A stretch of 64,000 nt of DNA from the NCBI GenBank assembly GCA_947463785.1, contig CANHRG010000002.1:1-64000 (forward strand), given 5' to 3'. Positions within the stretch are counted from its first letter, which is position 1. Every line of letters starts with the position of its first letter. Below the pieces are notes generated by a model. The model had not been told where the DNA came from, did no database searches, and saw only the letters and a program-made list of their open reading frames with translations. Shown here in pieces: positions 27,462-38,529 of this stretch. Origin of the DNA: Sphingobacteriaceae bacterium. GTDB lineage: Bacteria > Bacteroidota > Bacteroidia > Sphingobacteriales > Sphingobacteriaceae. The position numbers and the translations under genes were made by a program.

Positions 27462-28703
27462 ATGGTTCCTTTTGAACGTTTCACACTGGCTAATGGTTTA
27501 ACGGTTTTGGTACATGAAGACCCAACCACACCCATGGCCGTTTTAAATATTTTATACGATGTTGGTGCTCGAGATGAAAATCCAAAACAAACCGGATTTG
27601 CCCATTTGTTTGAGCACCTCATGTTCGGCGGTTCTGTGAATATTCCTTCTTACGACGAACCCCTACAACGGGTTGGTGGTGAAAACAACGCCTTTACAAG
27701 TAACGATATCACCAACTATTACATCACCTTACCGGCTGTTAATCTGGAAACTGCCTTTTGGTTAGAGAGTGATCGTATGCTAAGCTTGGCTTTTTCTGAA
27801 AAAAGTTTGGATGTGCAACGCAATGTGGTTTGCGAAGAGTTTAAACAACGCTATTTAAATCAACCTTACGGCGATGTTTGGTTAAAGTTACGCCCTCTGG
27901 CTTATCAAAAACATCCCTATCGTTGGGCTACCATTGGTAAAGAATTAGCACACATTGAGGAGGCCCGGATGGAAGATGTTAAGACCTTCTTTCACCGTTA
28001 TTATGTGCCTTCAAATGCCATTATGGTAGTTGCCGGAGCGGTTAAATTACCCGAGGTAAAGCAATTAGCAGAGCGCTGGTTCGGTCCAATACCTGGAGGT
28101 GTAAAACCAAAACGAGAATTACCGGTAGAACCCGAACAGCAAGAAGCCAGACAAGAAACCGTGGAGGCCAATGTGCCTTTGAATGCCATGTATAAGGCTT
28201 TCCACATGCCAGCACGTACAGACAAATCGTATTATGCCGCTGATTTATTGTCGGATATTTTATCTGGGGGGAATTCGTCTCGCTTGTACCGAAAACTGTT
28301 GAAAGAGCAGCAGGTATTTTCAGAAGTTAATGCTTACCATTTAGGAAGTATTGATCCGGGTTTGATGGTGGTGGAAGGTAAACCCTCGCCCAAAGTGAGT
28401 ATGGAGGATGCTGACGAAGCAATTTGGGCGGAGTTGGATTTAATTAAAACCCATTTGGTAGGTGAAGAAGAATTGAATAAGGTAAAGAATAAGCTCGAAT
28501 CTACTCTGGTTTTTGCCGAAATGAGTTTGTTGGATAAAGCAATGAATTTGGCCTATTTTGAGCTGCTAGGTGATGCTCAGGATTTAAATCTGGAAGTAGA
28601 AAACTATTTGGCAGTTACCGCTGAAGAGATCAGACAAGTTGCCCGAAAAATATTTTGCCCCGAGAATTCGTCTACCTTGTACTATTTAGCAAAGCAATCA
28701 TGA
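27462..28703 (+). CDS. M16 family zinc peptidase (catalytic-type subunit)
   Basis: GFAHLFEHLMFGGSVNIPSYDEPLQRVGGENNAFTSNDITNYYITLP, with the inverted zinc motif HxxEH. Confidence 0.94.
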   Translation: MVPFERFTLANGLTVLVHEDPTTPMAVLNILYDVGARDENPKQTGFAHLFEHLMFGGSVNIPSYDEPLQRVGGENNAFTSNDITNYYITLPAVNLETAFWLESDRMLSLAFSEKSLDVQRNVVCEEFKQRYLNQPYGDVWLKLRPLAYQKHPYRWATIGKELAHIEEARMEDVKTFFHRYYVPSNAIMVVAGAVKLPEVKQLAERWFGPIPGGVKPKRELPVEPEQQEARQETVEANVPLNAMYKAFHMPARTDKSYYAADLLSDILSGGNSSRLYRKLLKEQQVFSEVNAYHLGSIDPGLMVVEGKPSPKVSMEDADEAIWAELDLIKTHLVGEEELNKVKNKLESTLVFAEMSLLDKAMNLAYFELLGDAQDLNLEVENYLAVTAEEIRQVARKIFCPENSSTLYYLAKQS

Positions 28704-29974
28704 TCAACAGACATACCGCACCGTCATTCAGAGAAGTAGAGGAAATCGCACTTATACGGGCCAATCCGGTAAAGTTAGATAACGGTTTGCCGGTTTTTCA
28801 GGTAAACGCTGGCGAACAGGATTTGGTACGGATTGAATTTATATTCGAAAATACCGCCTGGGATCCTTCTAAACCTCTGCAGGCCTTTGCGGTAAACGCT
28901 TTGCTCCAAGAGGGTACTTCTGAACTTACATCAGCCGAACTAGCTGAAAAATTAGACTATTACGGAGCTTTTTTACAAAAAGAATTCACATTTGATAACT
29001 CCAGCCTGGTGTTATACTCGCTTAATAAACATTTGGTGCATGTGTTGCCATTGGTTAAAGCCATGCTTGCTGACGCCACTTTTCCTCAAAATGAATTGGA
29101 TACGTTTATCCGGAATCAGCAGCAGCGTTTGGTAGTAAATCTTGAAAAAAATGATTTTTTGAGCCGACGTTTATTCAACCAGGTACTTTTTAAAGAAACC
29201 CTCTATGGTTATGCTGTTGAACCTGCAGACTATATAAAACTGAACAGAGAAGACTTGTTGACTTACTACAAACTGGCTTATCAACCTGCTAACTGCACCA
29301 TTGTTGTAGCCGGCAAAATCAACGAGCAAACTCATCAGTTGCTAAATCAATATTTTGGAGCAAATTGGGATTCGGCTTCAAATCCACATAAAAATGAATT
29401 CAGTTTTCTACCCGGTAAGGGTAAATTTCATGTGATTGAAAAGTCCGAAGCACTACAGTCGGCTATTCGTATTGGTCAAATCATGATCAATAGAACACAT
29501 CCCGATTTCCCGGCTTTACAGGTTTTAAATGCCATTTTAGGAGGATATTTCGGTTCCCGATTAATGGCTAATATCCGGGAAGATAAGGGCTACACTTACG
29601 GAATTGGATCTGCTTTGGTTTCGCTGCAAAGTACTGGCTATTTCTTTATTGCTTCTGAGGTTGGTGCAGATGTTTGCGGTTCAGCTATTCAGGAGATCGA
29701 AAAAGAAGTAAAACGCTTGCAAACGGAATTGGTTGACCAAGAAGAGCTGAAACTGGTAAAGAACTACATGATGGGTTCCATGTTGGGTAGTTTGGAGAAT
29801 GCATTTTCACATGCCGATAAGTTTAAGAACATTCACTTTTTTGGCTTGGGTTACGATTACTACGATCGGTATGTGCATACCCTTAAAAACGTTCAGTCTG
29901 AAGATATTTTGAACTTAGCCAATCAGTACTTGAACTTTGATCAGTTTGAAAAAGTGATTGTTGGAAAGCAATAA
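28700..29974 (+). CDS. M16 family protein lacking the HxxEH motif (non-catalytic partner)
   Basis: ATGA overlap with previous gene; ILGGYFGSRLMANIREDKGYTYGIGS; no HxxEH. Confidence 0.92.
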   Translation: MINRHTAPSFREVEEIALIRANPVKLDNGLPVFQVNAGEQDLVRIEFIFENTAWDPSKPLQAFAVNALLQEGTSELTSAELAEKLDYYGAFLQKEFTFDNSSLVLYSLNKHLVHVLPLVKAMLADATFPQNELDTFIRNQQQRLVVNLEKNDFLSRRLFNQVLFKETLYGYAVEPADYIKLNREDLLTYYKLAYQPANCTIVVAGKINEQTHQLLNQYFGANWDSASNPHKNEFSFLPGKGKFHVIEKSEALQSAIRIGQIMINRTHPDFPALQVLNAILGGYFGSRLMANIREDKGYTYGIGSALVSLQSTGYFFIASEVGADVCGSAIQEIEKEVKRLQTELVDQEELKLVKNYMMGSMLGSLENAFSHADKFKNIHFFGLGYDYYDRYVHTLKNVQSEDILNLANQYLNFDQFEKVIVGKQ

Positions 29975-29999
29975 ATTCGTGATTATCAGAAAAAAGCGA

Positions 30000-30007
30000 T
30001 AGCTTTG
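30000..30007 (+). promoter_or_regulatory. -7 box of guaB (TAGCTTTG), with TTCG at 29976-29979 as a near -33
   Basis: TAGCTTTG 33 nt upstream of ATG; 20 bp spacer to TTCG. Confidence 0.5.
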
Positions 30008-30010
30008 CCT

Positions 30011-31510
<1,500 letters not shown>

Positions 31511-32095
31511 ATGAAAAGTGTTTGCGTTTTTTGCGGATCGAATTTCAATGGAGATCCCCATTTGTCGAAAGCTGTTGAAGACTTGTCGGCAATCTTGGTA
31601 GAAAAAGACATTACCCTGGTGTATGGCGGAGGTAGAGTGGGCGTAATGGGATTAATAGCTGACAAAATGCTTGCTAAAGGAGGAAAGGTAATTGGCATCA
31701 TCCCCGAATTTTTAATGAATAAGGAAGTGGGGCATCACGGACTCACGGAATTGATCATTACCAAAAATATGCATCAGCGCAAGCAAAAAATGGCCGATTT
31801 GAGTGAAGGAGTAATCACCCTGCCTGGTGGTTATGGTACCATGGAGGAATTTTTTGAGGTGTTAACCTGGTTGCAATTGGGTTTGCATCATAAGCCAATT
31901 GGCTTGTTGAATGTAGGTGGTTTTTACGATTTTTTACTGAAACAACTGGATGTGATGGTGGATCAAAAATTCCTAAAACCAATTAACCGAGATTTGGTTC
32001 TAAGTGATGTTGAAGTTACTTCACTTATCACTAAAATGGAACGCTTTGATGCCCAACCTGACGATGTTTGGTTTAAGGACAGAAACTTGATCTAG
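31511..32095 (+). CDS. LOG family protein (TIGR00730-type, cytokinin riboside 5'-monophosphate phosphoribohydrolase-like)
   Basis: VCVFCGSNFNGDP...LVYGGGRVGVMGLIAD...LPGGYGTMEEFFEVLTWLQLGLH. Confidence 0.93.
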   Translation: MKSVCVFCGSNFNGDPHLSKAVEDLSAILVEKDITLVYGGGRVGVMGLIADKMLAKGGKVIGIIPEFLMNKEVGHHGLTELIITKNMHQRKQKMADLSEGVITLPGGYGTMEEFFEVLTWLQLGLHHKPIGLLNVGGFYDFLLKQLDVMVDQKFLKPINRDLVLSDVEVTSLITKMERFDAQPDDVWFKDRNLI

Positions 32096-32128
32096 TTATT
32101 TTAAGTTTTTTACAAAGTAAATGTGCTT

Positions 32129-32153
32129 AAATCGTTGATTTGGAACGATTTTT
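32129..32153 (+). terminator. Possible terminator after LOG gene
   Basis: AAATCGTT-GATTTGG-AACGATTTTT; short T-run. Confidence 0.5.
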
Positions 32154-32233
32154 GTGGAGTATAATTCTTCGAAATTATAACCAAACTTTTACCAAAAACC
32201 GCAAACTAAGCTCGCTTTTTTCGGGTTTAATAT

Positions 32234-32241
32234 TAACTTTG
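32234..32241 (+). promoter_or_regulatory. -7 box of rpoD (TAACTTTG)
   Basis: TAACTTTG 30 nt upstream of ATG 32272. Confidence 0.45.
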
Positions 32242-32271
32242 CTTTTTCAAAAATACAGCACCCTTTTTTAA

Positions 32272-33132
32272 ATGAGACAACTCAAGATTACCCAATCCAT
32301 TACCAATCGTGAATCACAATCGCTAGATAAGTATTTGCACGAAATTGGTAAAGTAGATTTGATTACTGCAGAAGAAGAAGTAATTCTGGCTCAAAAAATC
32401 AGAGAAGGTGATCAAGCCGCTTTAGAGCGTTTGACCAAAACCAATTTACGTTTCGTGGTTTCTGTTGCCAAGCAGTATCAAAATCAGGGTTTAACCTTGG
32501 GCGATTTAATTAATGAAGGAAATTTAGGCTTGATCAAAGCTGCTAAACGTTTCGATGAAACCAAAGGTTTTAAGTTTATTTCTTACGCGGTTTGGTGGAT
32601 TCGTCAGTCAATTTTGCAGGCTATTGCAGAGCAGAGCCGTATTGTACGTTTGCCTTTGAACCAAGTAGGTTCATTGAGCAAAATCAGCAAAGCGTTTTCA
32701 AAACTAGAGCAGGAATACGAACGCGAACCTTCTCCGGAAGAGTTGGCAGATATGCTGGAGACCACTGTTGATAAAATTTCTGATACCCTAAGTAATTCTG
32801 GTCGCCATGTATCTATGGATGCGCCATTTGTTCAAGGTGAAGAAAATACCTTATTGGATGTTTTGGAAAATAACGATCCAGAGACTGACAGTAGCTTGAT
32901 CAACGAATCACTCTCTGAGGAAATCAGACGATCTTTATCAACCTTAACCGATCGTGAGCGTGAGATTGTAGTGTTATTCTTCGGATTAAGTACCAACCAG
33001 CCTTTATCGTTAGAAGAGATCGGCGAGAAATTCAACCTAACTCGAGAGCGGGTAAGACAAATTAAGGACAAGGCCTTGCAACGTTTGCGTCATACCTCAC
33101 GGAGCAAAATTTTAAAATCATACTTAGGATAA
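32272..33132 (+). CDS. rpoD: Primary RNA polymerase sigma factor RpoD/SigA
   Basis: [37 protein letters not shown]...[35 protein letters not shown]...[18 protein letters not shown]. Confidence 0.97.
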   Translation: MRQLKITQSITNRESQSLDKYLHEIGKVDLITAEEEVILAQKIREGDQAALERLTKTNLRFVVSVAKQYQNQGLTLGDLINEGNLGLIKAAKRFDETKGFKFISYAVWWIRQSILQAIAEQSRIVRLPLNQVGSLSKISKAFSKLEQEYEREPSPEELADMLETTVDKISDTLSNSGRHVSMDAPFVQGEENTLLDVLENNDPETDSSLINESLSEEIRRSLSTLTDREREIVVLFFGLSTNQPLSLEEIGEKFNLTRERVRQIKDKALQRLRHTSRSKILKSYLG

Positions 33133-33137
33133 TACTA

Positions 33138-33164
33138 AAGATCGGGCTTGCACCGATCTTTTTT
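33138..33164 (+). terminator. Rho-independent terminator after rpoD
   Basis: AAGATCGG...CCGATCTTTTTT. Confidence 0.8.
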
Positions 33165-33218
33165 GTTTATACCATTTCGTGTAAGTTATTTCTGATTTTA
33201 ATGCATTTATGATTTTGC

Positions 33219-33226
33219 TAATTTTG
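33219..33226 (+). promoter_or_regulatory. -7 box of GAPDH gene (TAATTTTG)
   Basis: TAATTTTG 25 nt upstream of ATG 33252. Confidence 0.45.
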
Positions 33227-33251
33227 CGCCATCTATTCACTAATCTATCTT

Positions 33252-34697
33252 ATGAATCATCAATACGAAACCGAGTTTAAAAACTGGGTAGAGAAAGAAA
33301 AAAAAGCCATTGAGCTCATCAATGTCGTTGGCAAACTGTGGTTCGATCGTTCCATTGAACTGGTTTTATTCAGAAAGCCCCTGTTTGATGTAAGCAGCAG
33401 TGAAATTTTGGCGCATCATCATTATGCCAAACAAATTACCGGTAATGAAGTATCCATACATGAAACGCTTGCTCTAGCACAAGCCATTGCGGTTTCTAAT
33501 TTGGCTCCATCGCGTATTGATATGGGCCGTTTGGTAATTGAATGGTTGAAAGAAGGAGCGAAATATCCATCTATACACGATTTCGTATTGGCAAAGCTGG
33601 CCAAGTTTGTAGGCAAAGACAAAAAGAAACTAGTTGCTAAAGACGTAGTTTTATTTGGTTTTGGTCGAATTGGTCGTATTGCTGCTCGCGAACTGATTTT
33701 GCAAGCAGGTAAAGGAGAACAATTGCGATTAAGAGCCATCGTAACTCGTAGCTATAGCGACGAAGAATTGACCAAAAGGGCTGAGTTATTAAGAACCGAT
33801 TCTGTGCATGGAGCTTTTACCGGAACGATTATTGAAGATTTCAAGAACAAAGCCTTGATAATCAATGGCCAAATGGTGTACATGATTGCCGCCAAGAATC
33901 CGGAAGAAGTAGATTACACTTCGTATGGTATTGAAGATGCTTTACTAATTGACAATACCGGGGTTTTTAGAGACCGTGAAGGATTGGGTATCCACCTTAA
34001 AGCAAAAGGCATCAGTAAGGTTTTATTAACTGCTCCGGGCAAAGGGGATATTCCTAACATTGTACACGGTATCAATCATTTGGAACCAGCTGCAAGTGAA
34101 ACTATTTATTCTGCTGCATCTTGCACTACCAATGCCATAGTACCGGTATTGAAAGTTGTGGAAGACGTTTTTGGAATTCAGAAAGGCCACATTGAAACGG
34201 TTCATTCGTACACCAATGATCAAAATTTGCTGGATAATTACCATAAAAAGTACCGCCGTGGACGTTCTGCAGCATTGAATATGGTGATTACTGAAACCGG
34301 TGCCGATAAAGCAGTAGCAAAAGTTCTTCCACCCTTGGCCGGAAAATTGACCGGTAATGCAGTAAGAGTACCTACGCCAGATGTTTCATTAGCCATTCTG
34401 AACCTCACTTTGAATCGTGAAACCACCAAGGAAGAATTATCGAAAGTGTTGAATGAGGCCTCACTTTATGGCGATTTAGTGGAGCAAATCGAATATTCAA
34501 TTTCCAACGAGTTGGTATCTAGTGATGTAATTGGTAACAGTCATGCCTCTATTGTAGATGGTCCTGCAACTATTCTTTCTGCCGATAAAAAATCGGTGGT
34601 AGTATACGTTTGGTACGATAACGAATACGGTTACACTCGTCAGGTAGTTCGTTTAGCTAAGGTAATTTCAGGAGTAATTCGCTTAACGTATTATTAA
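33252..34697 (+). CDS. Glyceraldehyde-3-phosphate dehydrogenase, long form with about 130-aa N-terminal extension
   Basis: VVLFGFGRIGRIAARELI...YSAASCTTNAIVPVLKVVEDVFGI...HSYTNDQNLLDNYHKKYRRGRSAALNMV...WYDNEYGYTRQVVRL. Confidence 0.95.
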   Translation: MNHQYETEFKNWVEKEKKAIELINVVGKLWFDRSIELVLFRKPLFDVSSSEILAHHHYAKQITGNEVSIHETLALAQAIAVSNLAPSRIDMGRLVIEWLKEGAKYPSIHDFVLAKLAKFVGKDKKKLVAKDVVLFGFGRIGRIAARELILQAGKGEQLRLRAIVTRSYSDEELTKRAELLRTDSVHGAFTGTIIEDFKNKALIINGQMVYMIAAKNPEEVDYTSYGIEDALLIDNTGVFRDREGLGIHLKAKGISKVLLTAPGKGDIPNIVHGINHLEPAASETIYSAASCTTNAIVPVLKVVEDVFGIQKGHIETVHSYTNDQNLLDNYHKKYRRGRSAALNMVITETGADKAVAKVLPPLAGKLTGNAVRVPTPDVSLAILNLTLNRETTKEELSKVLNEASLYGDLVEQIEYSISNELVSSDVIGNSHASIVDGPATILSADKKSVVVYVWYDNEYGYTRQVVRLAKVISGVIRLTYY

Positions 34698-34777
34698 AAA
34701 CACATTTTCGAGTATTCCACTTTAGAATAAACGATTCTTTGACAGCTATTCAAACCCGACTTTTCGGATAAAACTGT

Positions 34778-35485
34778 TTAGAAATTCGGTTTCAACACGT
34801 ATTTGTCGTAGAAACGGAAAATGTGTTCAGCCGCATCTTCAGCTGTATCTACCAAACGGAATAAGTTCAAATCTTCTTCATTAATGTTGTGTTCTTTCAA
34901 CAACATGGTTTGTCTAATCCAATCTAGTAATCCAGACCAATACGAAGTTCCAACCAATACAATTGGGAAACGGGCAATTTTACCGGTTTGAATCAAGGTT
35001 AAGGCTTCAAACATTTCATCTAAGGTTCCGAAACCACCAGGTAGCACGATAAACCCTTGCGAATATTTCATGAACATGACTTTGCGCACAAAGAAGTAAT
35101 CAAACTCCAACAGCTTATCGCGATCAATAAATTTATTGTGGAACTGTTCAAAAGGAAGCTCAATATTTAAACCCACCGATTTACCTCCGGCTTCATAAGC
35201 GCCTTTGTTGGCAGCTTCCATAATACCTGGGCCACCACCAGAAATTACGCCATAGCCACGTTCAGTGAGTAAGCGAGCGCAATCTTCTGCCATTTTGTAG
35301 TAGGGGTTGGCCTCTTTGGTTCTTGCCGAACCGAATATGGACACGCAAGGACCAATTTTAGCTAATTTTTCGAATCCGTCAACGAATTCGGCCATAATCT
35401 TAAAGATCTGCCAAGAGTCGGTTACTTTAATTTCTTGCCAATCTTTGTTTTCAAAAGCACTTCTAATTTTATCGTCACTAGTCAT
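34778..35485 (-). CDS. LOG family protein (TIGR00730), second copy
   Basis: VSIFGSARTKEANPYYKMAEDCARLLTERGYGVISGGGPGIMEAANKGAYEAGG...VLPGGFGTLDEMFEALTLIQTGK. Confidence 0.93.
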   Translation of the reverse strand: MTSDDKIRSAFENKDWQEIKVTDSWQIFKIMAEFVDGFEKLAKIGPCVSIFGSARTKEANPYYKMAEDCARLLTERGYGVISGGGPGIMEAANKGAYEAGGKSVGLNIELPFEQFHNKFIDRDKLLEFDYFFVRKVMFMKYSQGFIVLPGGFGTLDEMFEALTLIQTGKIARFPIVLVGTSYWSGLLDWIRQTMLLKEHNINEEDLNLFRLVDTAEDAAEHIFRFYDKYVLKPNF

Positions 35486-35507
35486 AATCTATTTATTTCT
35501 CTTTTGA

Positions 35508-37013
35508 TTAAAATCGAGTTTGTTTTGTTGCCGGTTTGCTGATCAAACACAGGCCGGCAAAGGTAAGTAATCCATTGATTACTATAAGCTCCGTATCAAA
35601 AATATAGCCGTTCAGTAAAGTTTTGGAATTCAAGTTCAGGAAATAGCAAATGGCCGGTGAAAGCAAGCAAATAAAAGGCACAAATTTATCCCTTAGATCC
35701 CGTTTTTTCATAAATAACCCAAAACTGTACAATCCTAAAAGCGGGCCATAGGTGTACGAAGCCACCGTGAAAATAGCACTTACTACTGCGGCGTTATTCA
35801 CCACATTGAACAATACAATTACCAGGAACAAGGCAATCGAAAAACCAATATGAACCAGATGGCGGGTGCGTTCTGCTCCGGCTTTGTTCTTATTTTCAGC
35901 TTTATCCATCCCTAAAAAGTCCACACAAAAAGAAGTGGTTAAAGCGGTTAAAGCGGAGTCGGTGGTGGCAAAAGTTGCCGCTGTTAAGCCGAGCATGAAT
36001 ATAATTCCTGGTAGTAGACTTAAATGATTAAGCGCTATTTCCGGAAATAAGAAATCTGTACGGAGATTGCCAGCTGAGTCAGTTGGCATAGCGATACCGT
36101 TTTTAGCCGCGTAGATGTACAATAAAGCTCCTACACTCAAGAAGAAAATATTGATCACCACAAAAATACCGGTAAAGGTGAACATGTTCTTTTGTGCCTC
36201 GCCGATGTTTTTACAGCTTAGATTTTTCTGCATCAAATCCTGATCCAAACCCACCATGGCAAGCGTTACAAATATGCCGCCGAGTAATTGCTTGCCAATA
36301 TGAAACTTGCTGCTAATAAAATCTTCCACGAAAAAAATCTTGGAATAGGCGCTGTTTTTAACCGTTTCGAATGCTTGAGGTATAAATAATTCTAAACTGT
36401 CGCAAACAAAATAAATAGTTAAGAAAACAGAAGAAACCAAAAAAACGGTTTGTAGTGTATCTGTAATGATAATCGTTTTTAGTCCACCTTTGAACGTGTA
36501 AGACCAAATCAAAACCAACGAAATCAATACCGTAAGCCAGAAAGGGATTTGATAAGCATCAAAAATGAAGCGCTGGAGTACAATAACAACTAAATATAGT
36601 CTAAATGCAGATCCAATAGTTCGGCTGATTAGGAAAATACCTGCAGCTGTCTTATAACTGTAAAAACCCAGTCGTTGTTCGATATAACCATAGATTGAGG
36701 TCAACTGCATTCGGTAATACAAGGGGAGTAGGATGGTGGCAATGAGAATAAAACCAATCGCATTGCCTAAAACAAATTGAAAGTATTGAAACTGATCTCC
36801 AGAAACTGCACCAACTTTACCAGGAACTGAGATGAAGGTTACCCCAGAAAGTGAAGTACCGATCATGCCAAAAGCCACTAAATACCATTTGGAGTTCCGG
36901 TTAGCGATAAAGAAGGAGTCGTTATCTGAAGCATTTTTCGAGGTGAAATACGAAATCGCGATTAATACTGCGAAATATCCGATAACAAAGCTGAGTAAAA
37001 CGGCAGGTGCCAT
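35508..37013 (-). CDS. Sodium:solute symporter (SSS family)
   Basis: Multiple TM helices; DSFFIANRNSKWYLVAFGMIGTSLSGVTFISVPGKVG; ATTDSALTALTTSFCVDF. Confidence 0.92.
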   Translation of the reverse strand: MAPAVLLSFVIGYFAVLIAISYFTSKNASDNDSFFIANRNSKWYLVAFGMIGTSLSGVTFISVPGKVGAVSGDQFQYFQFVLGNAIGFILIATILLPLYYRMQLTSIYGYIEQRLGFYSYKTAAGIFLISRTIGSAFRLYLVVIVLQRFIFDAYQIPFWLTVLISLVLIWSYTFKGGLKTIIITDTLQTVFLVSSVFLTIYFVCDSLELFIPQAFETVKNSAYSKIFFVEDFISSKFHIGKQLLGGIFVTLAMVGLDQDLMQKNLSCKNIGEAQKNMFTFTGIFVVINIFFLSVGALLYIYAAKNGIAMPTDSAGNLRTDFLFPEIALNHLSLLPGIIFMLGLTAATFATTDSALTALTTSFCVDFLGMDKAENKNKAGAERTRHLVHIGFSIALFLVIVLFNVVNNAAVVSAIFTVASYTYGPLLGLYSFGLFMKKRDLRDKFVPFICLLSPAICYFLNLNSKTLLNGYIFDTELIVINGLLTFAGLCLISKPATKQTRF

Positions 37014-37093
37014 ACATTTAATTGGTTAACCAGATAAATGTAATAAATTATTTAAATCCCACTAAAAATGTGGATAAAAGCTAAATTAGTATC

Positions 37094-37705
37094 GTGAATT
37101 TTTCTTCAAAGCTTCTCGAAAGCGCAGTAAATGAGTTTGCTAAATTGCCTGGTGTGGGTCAGCGTACAGCCTTGCGTTTGGTATTACACTTGCTTAATCA
37201 ATCGGATGTTGAGGTGGCTCAGTTTACAGATTCTCTCAATCGATTGAAGCAGGAAATACGCTTTTGTGAAACCTGTCACAACATATCCGACCAGCCGATA
37301 TGTGAAATTTGTTCCAGTCATAAACGAGATCGTGGCTTAATTTGTGTGGTAGAAGATACCCGTGATGTAATGGCTATTGAGAATACGGCTCAATTTCAAG
37401 GACTGTATCATGTACTGGGTGGATTGATTTCTCCTATGGATGGCATTGGTCCATCTGATTTAAGTATCGATGATTTAGTAGAACGGGTTCAAAAAGGAGA
37501 GGTGAGAGAGGTGGTTTTAGCCCTCAGTGCAACCATGGAAGGCGATACGACCATTTTCTTTTTGTATAAAAAACTGAAGGATTTACCGGTTCAGATTTCT
37601 ACCATTGCCAGAGGAATAGCCTTTGGTGGAGAGCTGGAATACGTGGATGAAATCACACTCGGTCGCTCAATTGCCACCCGGGTGCCTTATGAAAGTTCAA
37701 TTTAA
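37094..37705 (+). CDS. recR: Recombination protein RecR (GTG start)
   Basis: SSKLLESAVNEFAKLPGVGQRTALRLVLHLL...CETCHNISDQPICEICSS...LGRSIATRVPYESSI. Confidence 0.96.
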   Translation: MNFSSKLLESAVNEFAKLPGVGQRTALRLVLHLLNQSDVEVAQFTDSLNRLKQEIRFCETCHNISDQPICEICSSHKRDRGLICVVEDTRDVMAIENTAQFQGLYHVLGGLISPMDGIGPSDLSIDDLVERVQKGEVREVVLALSATMEGDTTIFFLYKKLKDLPVQISTIARGIAFGGELEYVDEITLGRSIATRVPYESSI

Positions 37706-37707
37706 CG

Positions 37708-38529
37708 GTGTTTATGGATTTAAAGAATAAAACAGTCATCATAACCGGTGCATCTTCAGGAATTGGCAAAGCTTGTGCCGAGTCTTTTGCTAAACGAGGT
37801 GCTAACGTGGTTTTGGGCGCTCGCCAGTACGTTACCTTGTGCCAAATTACCGATGAGCTGGAGCGTAATTACGGTATTCGTGCCTTGGCAGTTGCCTGTG
37901 ACGTATCGAAAGAGCAAGATTGCCAGCAATTGATTCAGCAGGCTACAACAGCTTTTGGCCGAATTGATGTACTGATTAATAATGCCGGTATTTCGATGAG
38001 AGCCTTGTTTAAGGATCTGGATTTGGTGGTAATCCGTAACCTGATGGATGTTAATTTTTGGGGTACAGTTTACTGCACAAAATATGCCCTTCCTGAATTG
38101 TTGAAGAATCAGGGTTCGGTGGTCGGCGTATCTTCCATTGCGGGTTACAAGGGTCTGCCTGGTCGAACGGGTTATTCCTCCTCTAAATTTGCCATGAACG
38201 GCTTTTTAGAGGCCTTAAGAGTTGAAAATTTAAAAACAGGTCTGCACGTAATGCTGGCCTCACCGGGTTTTACGGCTTCTAATATTCGCAAAGTTGCCTT
38301 GGTAAAGGATGGTTCTTCGCAAGGAGAAACCAGCATGGACGAAGATAAAATGATGAGCTCTGAAGAAGTAGCTGAAATCATAACTCAAGGTGTACTAGCG
38401 AGAAAACGGACCCTAATTATGACAGGACAAGGTAAACTGACCGTATTCCTGAGTAAATGGCTGCCAGGCTTATTGGATAAACTGGTCTATAATCATTTCA
38501 CCAAAGAAAAAGATCCATTAATACGATGA
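37708..38529 (+). CDS. SDR family NAD(P)-dependent oxidoreductase
   Basis: NKTVIITGASSGIGKACAESFAKRGANVVLGAR...INNAGIS...GYSSSKFAMNGF (YxxxK). Confidence 0.94.
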   Translation: MFMDLKNKTVIITGASSGIGKACAESFAKRGANVVLGARQYVTLCQITDELERNYGIRALAVACDVSKEQDCQQLIQQATTAFGRIDVLINNAGISMRALFKDLDLVVIRNLMDVNFWGTVYCTKYALPELLKNQGSVVGVSSIAGYKGLPGRTGYSSSKFAMNGFLEALRVENLKTGLHVMLASPGFTASNIRKVALVKDGSSQGETSMDEDKMMSSEEVAEIITQGVLARKRTLIMTGQGKLTVFLSKWLPGLLDKLVYNHFTKEKDPLIR

